Part shown: positions 1 to 9,463 of the stretch, in pieces
Numbering within the stretch: position 1 is the stretch's first letter
How the letters are laid out: every line of letters begins with the position of its first letter
Assembly: GCA_023382715.1 (NCBI GenBank)
Contig: JAHDWP010000016.1
Span: 1-64,000 of the forward strand
Origin: Anaerolineae bacterium
Lineage (GTDB): Bacteria; Chloroflexota; Anaerolineae; Aggregatilineales; Aggregatilineaceae
Reading direction: 5' to 3'
DNA: 64,000 nt
Position numbers and translations under genes: made by a program
Notes under the pieces: generated by a model
What the model saw: only the letters and a program-made list of their open reading frames with translations
What the model was told of the DNA's origin: nothing
The model's database searches: none

Positions 1-80
1 GCGCTACGCTTGGCTTGCCCCCTCTCCGCGTGTGGAGAGGGGGCGGCGAGGCGCGCCAGCGCCGAGCGGGGGTGAGGTCA
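1..80. repeat. Dispersed palindromic repeat, family A, partial copy
   Basis: This is an edge-truncated copy of a GC-rich hairpin repeat. A CCCCCTCTCC arm faces a GGAGAGGGGG arm across a short centre, followed by a CGCCAGCGCCGAGC and GGGGGTGAGG tail. Other copies lie at 103-194, 1128-1177, 26161-26253, 26279-26373, 44001-44072 and 63842-63934. No coding frame is supported here. Confidence 0.75.
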
Positions 81-102
81 GCTAGGGCGCGGCAGAGCTT
101 TA

Positions 103-194
103 CCTCACCCCCAGCCTCGCCCCGCCCACCTCGCCCCCTCTCCGCGTGTGGAGAGGGGGCGGCGAGGCGCGCCAGCGCCGAGCGGGGGTGAGGT
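103..194. repeat. Dispersed palindromic repeat, family A
   Basis: A complete copy running from CCTCACCCCC to GGGGGTGAGG, so the outer ends are inverted repeats and the centre is the CCCCTCTCC/GGAGAGGGG hairpin. The unit is about 92 bp. It lies upstream of the promoter of the PPOX gene. Bases 195-285 hold nothing recognisable. Confidence 0.75.
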
Positions 195-285
195 CAACCA
201 GGGCGCAGCCGAGCAACGCCGCTGCCGCCTGACAGGCTTGGCGCCAGCTGTAAACGCCTGTGTGAGAAATTTCTTCAAGTGATTC

Positions 286-318
286 TTGATTCTGTTACAA
301 ACCGGATATTATTATAAT
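286..318 (+). promoter_or_regulatory. Probable promoter of the PPOX gene
   Basis: A perfect TATAAT lies at 313-318 in an AT-rich stretch that stands out from the GC-rich surroundings. The best -35 candidate, TTGATT at 286-291, is 21 bases upstream, which is longer than ideal. The -10 is therefore convincing and the -35 is not. The start codon of the next gene is at 427. Confidence 0.5.
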
Positions 319-426
319 GAAGAAGGTTTCAATGAAGAGTCGCGCGATGCGGCCCAATCAGACCTCGAAAACGCCTTCTAAACGCCGGCAGTGGCCTTAC
401 GCAACACCCACCTGAGGAGGAGCGCT

Positions 427-873
427 ATGTCCAACTACCCGCAAATGCCACCGCTTACCCAGACCGAAGTAGGGGAATTCCTCAGCCAGCCGCACATAGC
501 CCGGCTCAGCACGCACAACGAAGACGGCTCGATCCAGATCGTTCCCATCTTATTCGACTATGTGGATGGCGAGATTCTGCTCGGCACGCAGGAAGTCTCT
601 CGCAAAGTGCGGAACATCAAGCACAGCCCGCAGGTGAGCATTTTAATTGACGACCCCACTCCGCCCTTCAAGGGCGTGCTCATCTACGGCCAGGCGCGCC
701 TGGACTACGACGACGCCCTGGCCAAGCGGACGGCGCTCCTCAGCAGATATATGCCCCCCGGCGATGCTGCCTACATGGCTCAGGGGTTGGCCCGTCAATG
801 GCAACTGGTCATGATCCGGGTTCGTCCCGATCGCATCGTCTCATTCGATTATGCCAAAGGGACGCTGGTATAA
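427..873 (+). CDS. PPOX-family flavin-dependent protein (pyridoxamine 5'-phosphate oxidase fold)
   Basis: A 148-residue protein with the split-barrel flavin fold typical of probable F420- or FMN-dependent PPOX-class enzymes. It begins with the usual helix (LTQTEVGEFLSQPHIARLST), followed by strands bearing VPILFDYVDGEILLGT, RKVRNIKHSPQVSILID and GVLIYGQARL. The start at 427 is chosen over an in-frame upstream start at 391 because AGGAGG sits just ahead of it. The gene stands alone; a TATAAT box lies about 110 bases upstream. The family includes oxidoreductases and heme-utilisation proteins, so the substrate and cofactor cannot be assigned from sequence. Length is normal for the family. Confidence 0.85.
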   Translation: MSNYPQMPPLTQTEVGEFLSQPHIARLSTHNEDGSIQIVPILFDYVDGEILLGTQEVSRKVRNIKHSPQVSILIDDPTPPFKGVLIYGQARLDYDDALAKRTALLSRYMPPGDAAYMAQGLARQWQLVMIRVRPDRIVSFDYAKGTLV

Positions 874-956
874 GCGCAACGCACCGCCCAGGCCGGGCGA
901 TATGGCTTCTCGTGCAAGCTGGGTTTGGGGTCTGAATGCCGCGATCCTGGGGCTGG

Positions 957-1100
957 CTCAGAGACCCTTTGAGAAGTTGCCCCCCCCACAAGGAGGGAGG
1001 GACTGAAAATCTGCGCTCTTCTCCCTTCCCCCTCTCGTGGGGGGAAGGGCCGGGGATGGGGGGCACAGGCCGGCGCACGACTTCTCAAACTCAGAGACCC
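957..1100. repeat. Dispersed palindromic repeat, family B
   Basis: A GC-rich element of about 144 bp. The inner left end reads TTTGAGAAGT and the inner right end ACTTCTCAAA, forming terminal inverted repeats, with C-rich and G-rich tracts between. The sequence CTCAGAGACCC flanks it on both sides (957-967 and 1090-1100) as a direct repeat, which could be a duplicated target. Related elements are at 7146, 9368, 11079, 34710 and 46345. The rest of 874-1183 holds only this and the following family A fragment. Confidence 0.65.
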
Positions 1101-1127
1101 CGCGGAAAGGTCTGCGTTACGATTTAT

Positions 1128-1177
1128 CTCACCCCTAAATCCCCTCTCCACACGCGGAGAGGGGGCCGGGGGTAAGC
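1128..1177. repeat. Family A repeat fragment
   Basis: A short copy (CTCACCCC, then CCCCTCTCC / GGAGAGGGGG, then GGGGGTAAG) lying directly downstream of the sugar-phosphate transferase stop codon at 1184 on the minus strand. It could act as a hairpin at the transcript end, but there is no T-run. Confidence 0.55.
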
Positions 1178-1183
1178 GGTCTC

Positions 1184-2604
<1,421 letters not shown>

Positions 2605-2608
<4 letters not shown>

Positions 2609-3543
2609 GCGAAAGCGCTGGGGTGCCACAGCTCGTGCCACAACGGGCGACCGCCTTTCAGCGCCAGCCCCAGCAGAATCAGGCTGTGCAGCCACCAGGG
2701 GGTCGTCTGCCGGTAATGCTTGCGGTAGAACAGCAGCATCGCCCGGTAGAACTCCCGCTGCGCCCGGCGCGACTGGCGACTCGCCGCCCGCTTGACGTGG
2801 GTCACCGTCACGCGCGGATGGTACATCACCTTCCAGCCGGCCTGTTTGATTCGGAACGCCCAATCCAGGTCTTCTCCATACATAAAGAACGTTTCGTCGA
2901 ACAGCCCCACCTGCTGGATTGCCGCGCGGCGCACCAGCATGAACGCCCCCACCACCGAGTCTACCTCAGTCTCCACGTCCGGGTCGAGATAAGTCAGGTT
3001 GTAGCGCCCGAAGCGACGGCTGCGCGGGAACAGCTTCGACAGCCCGACCATGCGATAGAAGCTGATCTCCGGCGTCGGAAAGCTGCGCCGGCAGGCCAGG
3101 TCGAGCGAGCCATCGGGCAGCACCAGCTTCGGCCCACTGACGCCGATCGTCGCATCGGCGTCCATGTAGGCGAGCATATCGCTCAGCGCCCCCGGCGGCA
3201 GCACCGTGTCCGGGTTGAGCGCCAGGGCATAGCGCGGCGCGTCCTCGTCGGCGCAGCCCTGCGCGAACCCCAGCGCGCGCAGCCCGCGATTGTTGGCGCG
3301 GGGATAGCCTTCGTTCTCGGCGCTGGCGATCAGCGTCACGTCCGGGAACTCGGCGCGCACCATGTCGGCGCTGCCGTCGGACGAGGCGTTGTCCACCACC
3401 ACCACGCGCCAGGCGAAATTGCCCTGCGACATCTCCACCGAGCGCAGGCATTCGCGCAGCAGGTCGCGCGTATTCCAGTTGACGATGACGATCCCCAGGT
3501 CCACCCCTGCGTCTCCTACCCCCAGCGCAGACAATTCTAACAT
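2605..3543 (-). CDS. Family 2 glycosyltransferase
   Basis: A 312-residue cytoplasmic GT-A glycosyltransferase. It starts with the nucleotide-binding VDLGIVIVNWNTRDLL segment, has VVVDNASSDGSADMV, the DxD-like region YALALNPDTVLPPGAL, and the later GEDLDWAFRIKQAGWKVMYHP motif typical of rhamnosyltransferase-like GT2 enzymes. The ATG at 3543 is preferred to a start further upstream because family homology begins there. Its stop overlaps the GTG of the sugar-phosphate transferase, so the pair probably makes the first sugars of one surface polysaccharide. Donor and acceptor are unknown. Confidence 0.85.
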
Positions 3544-3605
3544 ATCACATGCCCCGCCGGTCCTGCTGTGCGTGCGCCCCACGCCCGGCCCGCGCTCAGC
3601 GGGCG

Positions 3606-4043
3606 CTAGCCGATGACGCGCCGTACCTCCGGGAAAACGTCCGCCCAGGCGGCCAGCAGGCGCGCGTGCGGCCCGCCCGGTGTCGGTTCCACCATGCGCA
3701 CGCGCTCGTAGCCCGCCGCAGTGACGCGCTCGACGGTGATCGTCAGCCCATCGTGGACGTTGGACGGGATGGCGTCCGCTTCCCAGGCCCCCGCCGCGCC
3801 CTCGATCGCGCGCAGAAAGCGGTCGAGCGCCTCCGGCTCCACGTCGCGCATACTGCCCTGCGCCAGCGAGGTGCGCGGCGTACAGCTATTGCAGCAGACT
3901 AACTGGGCCTCCCGGCCAGTGACGATCAACAGACAGCGGTTCTGGCTGACGGTGAACGGCTGGATGGCCGTCAGGATATACACGCAGTCAGCGCCCTGTT
4001 CGGCGCAGAAACGCTGCACGGTCAGCGAGCGATTGTCGGACAT
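3606..4043 (-). CDS. Hypothetical protein
   Basis: A 145-residue protein with no recognised family. It is soluble-looking, with two short Cys clusters (LVCCNSCTP near residue 50 and an isolated Cys in ADCVYIL), an acidic middle (MRDVEPEALDRFLRAIEG) and a C-terminal helix ending WADVFPEVRRVIG. AGGAGAGGGG precedes the ATG. It is 62 bases upstream of the glycosyltransferase gene and could share its transcript. The strong start signal and sensible amino-acid composition support a real gene; no function is proposed. Confidence 0.6.
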   Translation of the reverse strand: MSDNRSLTVQRFCAEQGADCVYILTAIQPFTVSQNRCLLIVTGREAQLVCCNSCTPRTSLAQGSMRDVEPEALDRFLRAIEGAAGAWEADAIPSNVHDGLTITVERVTAAGYERVRMVEPTPGGPHARLLAAWADVFPEVRRVIG

Positions 4044-4132
4044 CCCCTCTCCTCACACCACAGCACACCATCCAGCTTCCGGCCACGCGATGCCGCGTGA
4101 TGCCGGAACCAGGGCCTTCACTAACGAGACTT

Positions 4133-4213
4133 CACCGCAGAGACGCAGAGGACGCAGAGAAGAACTACGAGGATTCTCTGCTTTTCTCCGCACGCTCTGC
4201 GCCTCCGTGGTTC
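4133..4213. repeat. Dispersed inverted repeat, family E
   Basis: An imperfect hairpin: a CACCGCAGAGACGCAGAGG... arm faces ...CGCTCTGCGCCTCCGTGG across a short AT-richer centre. A diverged second copy is at 43814-43902. It fills most of the gap between the murE stop and the hypothetical gene upstream. No gene is visible in it. Confidence 0.65.
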
Positions 4214-4252
4214 AAATGCCCTTGCCCCTCTGCAAAACGCACTCCCGCACGA

Positions 4253-5809
4253 TCAGGCGTGCGCCGTCGGTAGCGTCAGCAGCGGCGCTCCGCGCAGCGC
4301 CCCGCGCAGGGCCGCCCGGTCATCCCAGGGATGCTCCACCGTCCCAAAGCACATGCTCTGCTCGTGCCCCTTGCCACAGGCGATGACCAGGTCGCCGGGC
4401 CGCGCCAGCTCGCAACCAAAGGCCACCGCCCGCCCCCGGTCGGGCACGCGCCAGAATGTCTCGCCCTCGCGCCCGCCCTGACTCCGGCAGCCCTCGGCCA
4501 TCTCCGCCAGGATCGCATCCAGCGACTCGGTGCGCGGGTCTTCGGCGGTGAGCACCACCCGGTCGGCCAGCCGCGCCCCGATCTCGGCCATCATGCGCCG
4601 CTTGGCGCGGTCGCGCAGGCCCGCGCTGCCGAAGACAGCGATCACCCGGCGATCCGGCGCGATCATCGTGCGCGCCGCTTCCAGGGCGCGGCGCAGCGCG
4701 TTGGGCGTGTGGGCAAAATCCACAATCGCCAGGAAGTCCTGCCCCTCGCCAATGCGCTCCATCCGCCCCGGAATGGGGGGCATGGCCCGCACCCCCGCGG
4801 CCAGCGCCGCGCGCCAGGTCGCCACGTCCGGCAGGACGGCCAGGGCAGCGGCGGCGGCAGCGAGCAGGTTCGCCACGTTGAACGGCCCGACCAGCGCCGA
4901 CTCGACCGGGACGCGCAAGCCGTCCGGCCCGGCGACGATCAGGCGCGTAGCGTCCGCGGCGAAGACCACCTCCTCGGCGCGGAAGTCCGCCGGCGCGTCG
5001 AGGGCGTAGGTCAGCGCGCGATCCACGCCCTGCGCCCGCTGGCGGAACACGTCCGCGCTGGGATCATCCGCGTTGATCACGGCGATCTTGGGCACGCCCG
5101 GCTTGCGCGGCGCCGCCGCCGTCATCTGGAAGAGGCTCGCCTTGGCGTCGCGATACTGCTCCCACGTGCCGTGAAAGTCCAGGTGCTCGTGGGTGACATT
5201 GGTCAGCACGGCGGCGTCGAAGGCCACCCCGCCCACGCGCCCCTGGGCCAGCCCGTGCGAGGTCGTCTCCAGCACGGCGTGCGTCAGCCCGGCGGCGACC
5301 ATGCGCGCCAGGTAGCCATGCACCTCGTCCGCGCCCGGCGTGGTGACGTGCAGCCCGGTGTCGAGCGCCTCGTCGCCAATCAGCGCGCTCACTGTCGAGA
5401 TCAGCCCGGCGCGGACGCCCGCCGCCTTCAGGATGCTGTGGAGGAGCATGGCCGTCGTCGTCTTGCCGTCGGTGCCGGTGACACCGATCACGACCAGCCT
5501 GTGCGACGGGTGGCCATAGTAGGCCGAGGCCAGCGGGCCGAGCGCGGCCCGCCCGTCCGGGACCTGGGCATAGGGCACGGAGCAGGCGACCGCGTCCGGC
5601 GGGCGCTCGCCGACGACCGCCGCCGCCCCGCGCGCCACCGCCTCGGCGATCAGGTCGTGCCCATCCACGCTCGCCCCGCGCCGCGCCAGGAAGACCCCGC
5701 CCGGCTGGACGTGCGCGGCGTTCTCAGTAATCGGCGCGGCGATTCGCGCGTCGCGGTCGGGCCGGGCAATCACGCCCGGCCACGCGGCCAGCAGCTCGCT
5801 GAACAACAT
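4253..5809 (-). CDS. murE: UDP-N-acetylmuramyl-tripeptide synthetase (MurE)
   Basis: A 518-residue cytoplasmic ATP-dependent ligase that adds the third residue to UDP-MurNAc-L-Ala-D-Glu. The ATP loop is GVTGTDGKTTTAMLLHS. The substrate and metal region is NVTHEHLDFHGTWEQYRDAKASLF, with the lysine that is carbamylated in this family. The ATG at 5809 is chosen because the annotated family N-terminus (MLFSELLAAWPG) starts there. In enzymes that add meso-diaminopimelate the C-terminal domain usually has DNPR; here it reads AEDPRTES. The added residue may therefore be another diamino acid such as ornithine or lysine, although the arginine is kept. It lies apart from the other mur genes, just downstream of the ATP synthase genes. 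Confidence 0.93.
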   Translation of the reverse strand: MLFSELLAAWPGVIARPDRDARIAAPITENAAHVQPGGVFLARRGASVDGHDLIAEAVARGAAAVVGERPPDAVACSVPYAQVPDGRAALGPLASAYYGHPSHRLVVIGVTGTDGKTTTAMLLHSILKAAGVRAGLISTVSALIGDEALDTGLHVTTPGADEVHGYLARMVAAGLTHAVLETTSHGLAQGRVGGVAFDAAVLTNVTHEHLDFHGTWEQYRDAKASLFQMTAAAPRKPGVPKIAVINADDPSADVFRQRAQGVDRALTYALDAPADFRAEEVVFAADATRLIVAGPDGLRVPVESALVGPFNVANLLAAAAAALAVLPDVATWRAALAAGVRAMPPIPGRMERIGEGQDFLAIVDFAHTPNALRRALEAARTMIAPDRRVIAVFGSAGLRDRAKRRMMAEIGARLADRVVLTAEDPRTESLDAILAEMAEGCRSQGGREGETFWRVPDRGRAVAFGCELARPGDLVIACGKGHEQSMCFGTVEHPWDDRAALRGALRGAPLLTLPTAHA

Positions 5810-5913
5810 AGGCGCTCCGTGGTGTGCTCGTGGCAGCCAGTCCAACGTGCGCCTATTCTAGCCGATCCGCTCGCGAAGAGACAGGATCGCGCCGCAGAGC
5901 CACTCCCAACGCA

Positions 5914-5945
5914 AAGCGCCAGGCCGTGTCGCTCGCCTGGCGCTT
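5914..5945 (-). terminator. Hairpin after the ATP synthase genes
   Basis: An 11-bp perfect stem (AAGCGCCAGGC with GCCTGGCGCTT) and a 10-base loop begin 22 bases past the atpF stop. The downstream T content on the minus strand is weak, so this is a probable but not ideal intrinsic terminator separating the atp genes from murE. Confidence 0.6.
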
Positions 5946-5967
5946 GGAACCTGTGAAGGTGACGCGC

Positions 5968-6669
5968 TTAGCGCATCTGGAGCGAGAGCGCGTTGAGATC
6001 GCCGCGCACGCTGCCGTCTACCACCTTGTCGCCGGCGTGCAGGATCAGGCCACCCAGGATGCTGGGGTCTACGCGGTAGTCTACCTTCTTCGCCCCGGTG
6101 ATCTTGACGATCTCGGCTTTCTCGTCGTCGGCGAGCGGCAGCGCGCTCACTACGACCACATCGCTGCCCAGCCCCTTGGCCTCGGCGGGGACGCCGGCGA
6201 AGAACTGCTTGATGATCGCCTTCTGGCGCTTCTCGTCCAGCGAATCGCCGATGAGTTGTTCGGCGGCGGCCATGGCCAGGGTGACGATCTCGCCGCGCGT
6301 CTCGGCCAGGATGCGGTTGCGCTCCTCTTCCGCCTGGAGACGCGCCTGGTTGCGGATGGCGTCGGCGTCGCCCTGCGCCTCGCGCACGAACTGCTTGACC
6401 TGCTCTTCGCCGCGCTGGCGGGCTTCGTCAATCAATTTCTGCCCTTCGGCGCGGGCCTGGGTCAGCAGCTTGTCGCGCTCGCGCTCGGCGTTTTCGCGCG
6501 CCTCTTCGGCGGCGCGGGCGTCTTCCAGCCCCTTGGCGATGCGCTCGGAACGCTCATCGAGCATCTTCAGCACGCGCGGCCAGACAACCTTCGCCAGCAG
6601 CAGGAAGATCAGCCCGAAGTTGACGAGCTGCGCAATGAAGAATCCTAGATTAATGCCTAATGCGTCCAC
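5968..6669 (-). CDS. atpF: ATP synthase b subunit fused to the C-terminal part of delta
   Basis: A 233-residue peripheral stalk protein. Residues 8-30 form the single membrane helix (INLGFFIAQLVNFGLIFLLL), and 35-150 are a long charged coiled coil typical of subunit b. From about residue 168 the sequence changes to VVVVSALPLADDEKAEIV and then VDPSILGGLILHAGDKVVDGSV, which is the conserved C-terminal domain of delta/OSCP. The N-terminal six-helix domain of delta is missing. Translation starts at a GTG (6669) behind AGGAGG. It follows atpE by 21 bases, and no separate delta or F1 gene follows. Fusions of b and delta are known in mycobacteria, but with a full delta. Confidence 0.85.
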   Translation of the reverse strand: MDALGINLGFFIAQLVNFGLIFLLLAKVVWPRVLKMLDERSERIAKGLEDARAAEEARENAERERDKLLTQARAEGQKLIDEARQRGEEQVKQFVREAQGDADAIRNQARLQAEEERNRILAETRGEIVTLAMAAAEQLIGDSLDEKRQKAIIKQFFAGVPAEAKGLGSDVVVVSALPLADDEKAEIVKITGAKKVDYRVDPSILGGLILHAGDKVVDGSVRGDLNALSLQMR

Positions 6670-6690
6670 CGAACTCCTCCTGAACCGCGA

Positions 6691-7140
<450 letters not shown>

Positions 7141-7145
7141 TTTAG

Positions 7146-7297
7146 AGGCCGTTCGAGAAGTCGCGCGTCTGCCTTTGTCCCCCCATCCCCGGCCCTTCCC
7201 CCACGAGGGGGGAAGAGAGAAAAGCGCGCTCGCTAAACCCCTCCCTCCTTGTGGGGGAGGGGTTTGGGGTGGGGGGGAACAGCTTCTCAAATGGCCT
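7146..7297. mobile_element. MITE-like element at the atpB stop codon
   Basis: A 152-bp non-coding element with terminal inverted repeats AGGCCGTTCGAGAAG at the left and CTTCTCAAATGGCCT at the right (two mismatches). It is flanked by TTTAG on both sides (7141-7145 and 7298-7302), as expected of a 5-bp target duplication. The right-hand TTTAG overlaps the atpB stop codon (7299-7301), so the insertion left the gene intact. The interior is a C-rich/G-rich hairpin shared with other family B repeats. It encodes no transposase and would need one from elsewhere. Confidence 0.7.
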
Positions 7298-7298
7298 T

Positions 7299-8594
7299 TT
7301 AGTGATGTTCGCCGCCGTGATCGTGCCCCTGCATGGCCATCGCGCTGAAGACCAGCAGCAGCATGGCGAAGACAAACGCCTGGATCAGCCCGACGAAAAG
7401 CTCCAGCCCATACACGGCTGCCGGCACCAGCATAGCCAGCAGGAACGACATCACGAACAGCAGGACGCCGCCCGCGAACAGGTTGCCGAAGAGACGAAAG
7501 CCGAACGAGAGCACTTTCGCCAGCTCTGAGATGATCTCCAGCAGCCCGACGACGAAGTCCATCGCGCCCATCGGGCGCTTGGCCACATTCTCCAGGGCCG
7601 GCGTGTTGAAGAACTTGGTGAAATAGCGCGGCCCCTGCGCCTTCACGCCGAAGTACTGGATGGCGACGAAAGCCAGCAGCCCCAGCCCCAGCGTCAGGTT
7701 GAGATCGGTTGTCGCGCCGCGCACGAACGGCGTGACCGCGTACAGATCGTCGCGGTAATACGGCTCGTGCACCACCTCCGCCACCCACTCGGCGGGAGTT
7801 TTTGCTTCGGCAGCTTCGCCCTCAGCCGTCTCGCTCCCGGCAGGCGGCGCCGCTTCGAGAGCCTGCGTCGCCGCCGCGATGACGGCCTCCACGTCGCCCC
7901 CCTGCTCGGTCACGTACTCGGCCACGCTGCGGGCATTGCCCACATCATCGTGCAGCGAGATCGACTCGACGCCCAATTCACCCGCTGCCGCTGCCAGCAC
8001 CACGCCCTGGACGGCGTCATGGGCCGGGTCGCTGTGCTCGCCCTTGTGGTGACAGGCCTCGTAATTCTCCTGCGTGGCGCGGATGCCGGTATCCATCGCC
8101 TTGTCCACGCGCAGCAGGATGCCGTTCTTGTCGTAGCCGTTGACGCCCTCTGCCGCGCAGTGCATCAGGCCGATGCTCTCCGCGCCGGGCACCAGCTTGA
8201 CCCAGTTGGCGACCAGCAAGAAGATGAAGATGGTGGCCATCAGCGGGAAGATGGGGCGCGCGTTCTTGCCAGCCGTAGACTTGGCCAGGCCCCACAGCGC
8301 GTCCGTCACCACCTCAAACAGCCCTTGCAGGCGACCGGGCACCAGCTTCATGTTGCGCGTGGCCGCCAGCGCAAACCACAGCGCGAACACGTCCGCCACC
8401 AGCATGCCGATGATCGTGTTGGTGATCGTCAGGCCGCTGATGCCCAGGAAGTCTTCCCACACGACTTCGCCGGGGACCATGATGACGGGCAGCGCCACCG
8501 CCACGCCGGCCCCCGGCATCAGCACAAAGGGGATGATGCCGCAGAAAACGACGCTGACGGCAATGATGCCTAAAAGTATCAGAACTCCTTTCAA
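7299..8594 (-). CDS. atpB: ATP synthase a subunit with a large loop insertion
   Basis: A 431-residue proton-channel subunit. The essential arginine is Arg367 in the conserved SFGFRLFGNLFAGG helix. Upstream helices include TNTIIGMLVADVFALWF and FPLMATIFIFLLVANWVKLVPG. Between this second block and TTDLNLTLGLGLLAFVAIQ there is a loop of about 155 residues (138-293), where most bacterial subunits have a few tens. It holds His, Cys and acid-rich stretches (CHHKGEHSDPAHD). The TTG start overlaps the TGA of the AtpI-like gene and has AAGGAGA upstream. The C-terminus is His-rich (GHDHGGEHH). Confidence 0.9.
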   Translation of the reverse strand: MKGVLILLGIIAVSVVFCGIIPFVLMPGAGVAVALPVIMVPGEVVWEDFLGISGLTITNTIIGMLVADVFALWFALAATRNMKLVPGRLQGLFEVVTDALWGLAKSTAGKNARPIFPLMATIFIFLLVANWVKLVPGAESIGLMHCAAEGVNGYDKNGILLRVDKAMDTGIRATQENYEACHHKGEHSDPAHDAVQGVVLAAAAGELGVESISLHDDVGNARSVAEYVTEQGGDVEAVIAAATQALEAAPPAGSETAEGEAAEAKTPAEWVAEVVHEPYYRDDLYAVTPFVRGATTDLNLTLGLGLLAFVAIQYFGVKAQGPRYFTKFFNTPALENVAKRPMGAMDFVVGLLEIISELAKVLSFGFRLFGNLFAGGVLLFVMSFLLAMLVPAAVYGLELFVGLIQAFVFAMLLLVFSAMAMQGHDHGGEHH

Positions 8595-9115
8595 GAGCCA
8601 TTCTCCTTCGTCATGGCATGGTCTGCCGCACCGGGCGCTGTCATCGCTTCAGGCGTCGCCGTCCTGATCGCCGCCACCGACGAGAGCATCAGCCGGATCA
8701 TCGCGTACAGACTCACCGGAACACTGAGCAAGACAAGACCGATGGTAAAAACAGGATGTGTGTCCAGCCTGGAGTCCAGGAACATCCCTGCGAAAAGCGC
8801 CATGAAGATAAGCATCACTGTCAGGCAGCCCGCCTGCCCGGCGACGCTGGCCAGCGCCATGTTACGCGCATACTCAGGAGTCAGCTTCGGATTCATGCGC
8901 AGCGTCCTGCGTAACGCCCAGGCGTGGGCCGCTGGAATGCTCGCCAACAGCAGCCCCACGCTGAAAACCGGGTGCAGTCCCGTCACCAGAAAATCGAGCA
9001 GCAGTCCCGCCCCGCTCGCCAGCAGAACCAGCACCAGTGCCGACATGCCCGGCTCCCCGGCTACTGCCGCGAACGCTGATGGGCCAGCCAGGCGGGGCGC
9101 GCGCTGAAGCGACAT
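8591..9115 (-). CDS. AtpI/AtpZ-like membrane protein with a duplicated domain
   Basis: A 174-residue, four-helix membrane protein ahead of atpB. It carries the AtpZ/AtpI-type motif twice: LDFLVTGLHPVFSVGLLL near residue 40 and LDSRLDTHPVFTIGLVLL near residue 110. Canonical AtpI or AtpZ proteins carry it once. AtpI helps assemble the c-ring or handle magnesium. The ATG at 9115 is chosen because the residues upstream of it look non-genuine and the promoter's expected transcript start lies just ahead. It overlaps atpB by 4 bp, so it belongs to the ATP synthase operon. The assignment rests on motif and position. Confidence 0.75.
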   Translation of the reverse strand: MSLQRAPRLAGPSAFAAVAGEPGMSALVLVLLASGAGLLLDFLVTGLHPVFSVGLLLASIPAAHAWALRRTLRMNPKLTPEYARNMALASVAGQAGCLTVMLIFMALFAGMFLDSRLDTHPVFTIGLVLLSVPVSLYAMIRLMLSSVAAIRTATPEAMTAPGAADHAMTKENGS

Positions 9116-9220
9116 AGTGATTGCTTTCCTGCTGCGCGTCTGCGAGGGACGAGGGCTGCCTGCTGCGCTGGCCCCCCGTACCCAAATCTCTGATTGTGGC
9201 AGCATGTGCCTTCTGGCACA

Positions 9221-9249
9221 AGCCTAGCAAAATCGCCCGAAATTGTCAA
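9221..9249 (-). promoter_or_regulatory. Promoter of the ATP synthase operon
   Basis: On the minus strand TTGACA (9249-9244) and TAGGCT (9226-9221) are separated by exactly 17 bases. A short hairpin (GTGCC-TTCT-GGCAC, 9207-9220) begins right at the expected transcript start. The first gene, the AtpI-like one, starts about 100 bases downstream. Confidence 0.75.
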
Positions 9250-9367
9250 AAAAGACTGTTCAAAAATGCTTCTATTTCTCATTCTGTGACCAGCCTCGAC
9301 CCGCGCACAGATTCGACGTGCACCGGCTGGCAGGCTGGTTGCGGTGCAGAAGCGACCGGGGAGGCTC

Positions 9368-9463
9368 CTTGAGAGACTGTTTCCCCCCGCCCTAAACCCC
9401 TCTCTCCTTGTGCGGGGGAAAGGTTTGGGGTGAGGGGAAACAGCTTCTCGAAGGGTCTCTCAG
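9368..9463. repeat. Dispersed palindromic repeat, family B
   Basis: A compact copy whose ends are TTGAGAGAC and GTCTCTCA, with inner arms GTTTCCCC and GGGGAAAC. The right end overlaps the stop codon of the DUF4256 gene (9460-9462), the same position relative to a gene as the element beside atpB. It fills most of the gap between the atp promoter and the DUF4256 gene. Confidence 0.7.
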
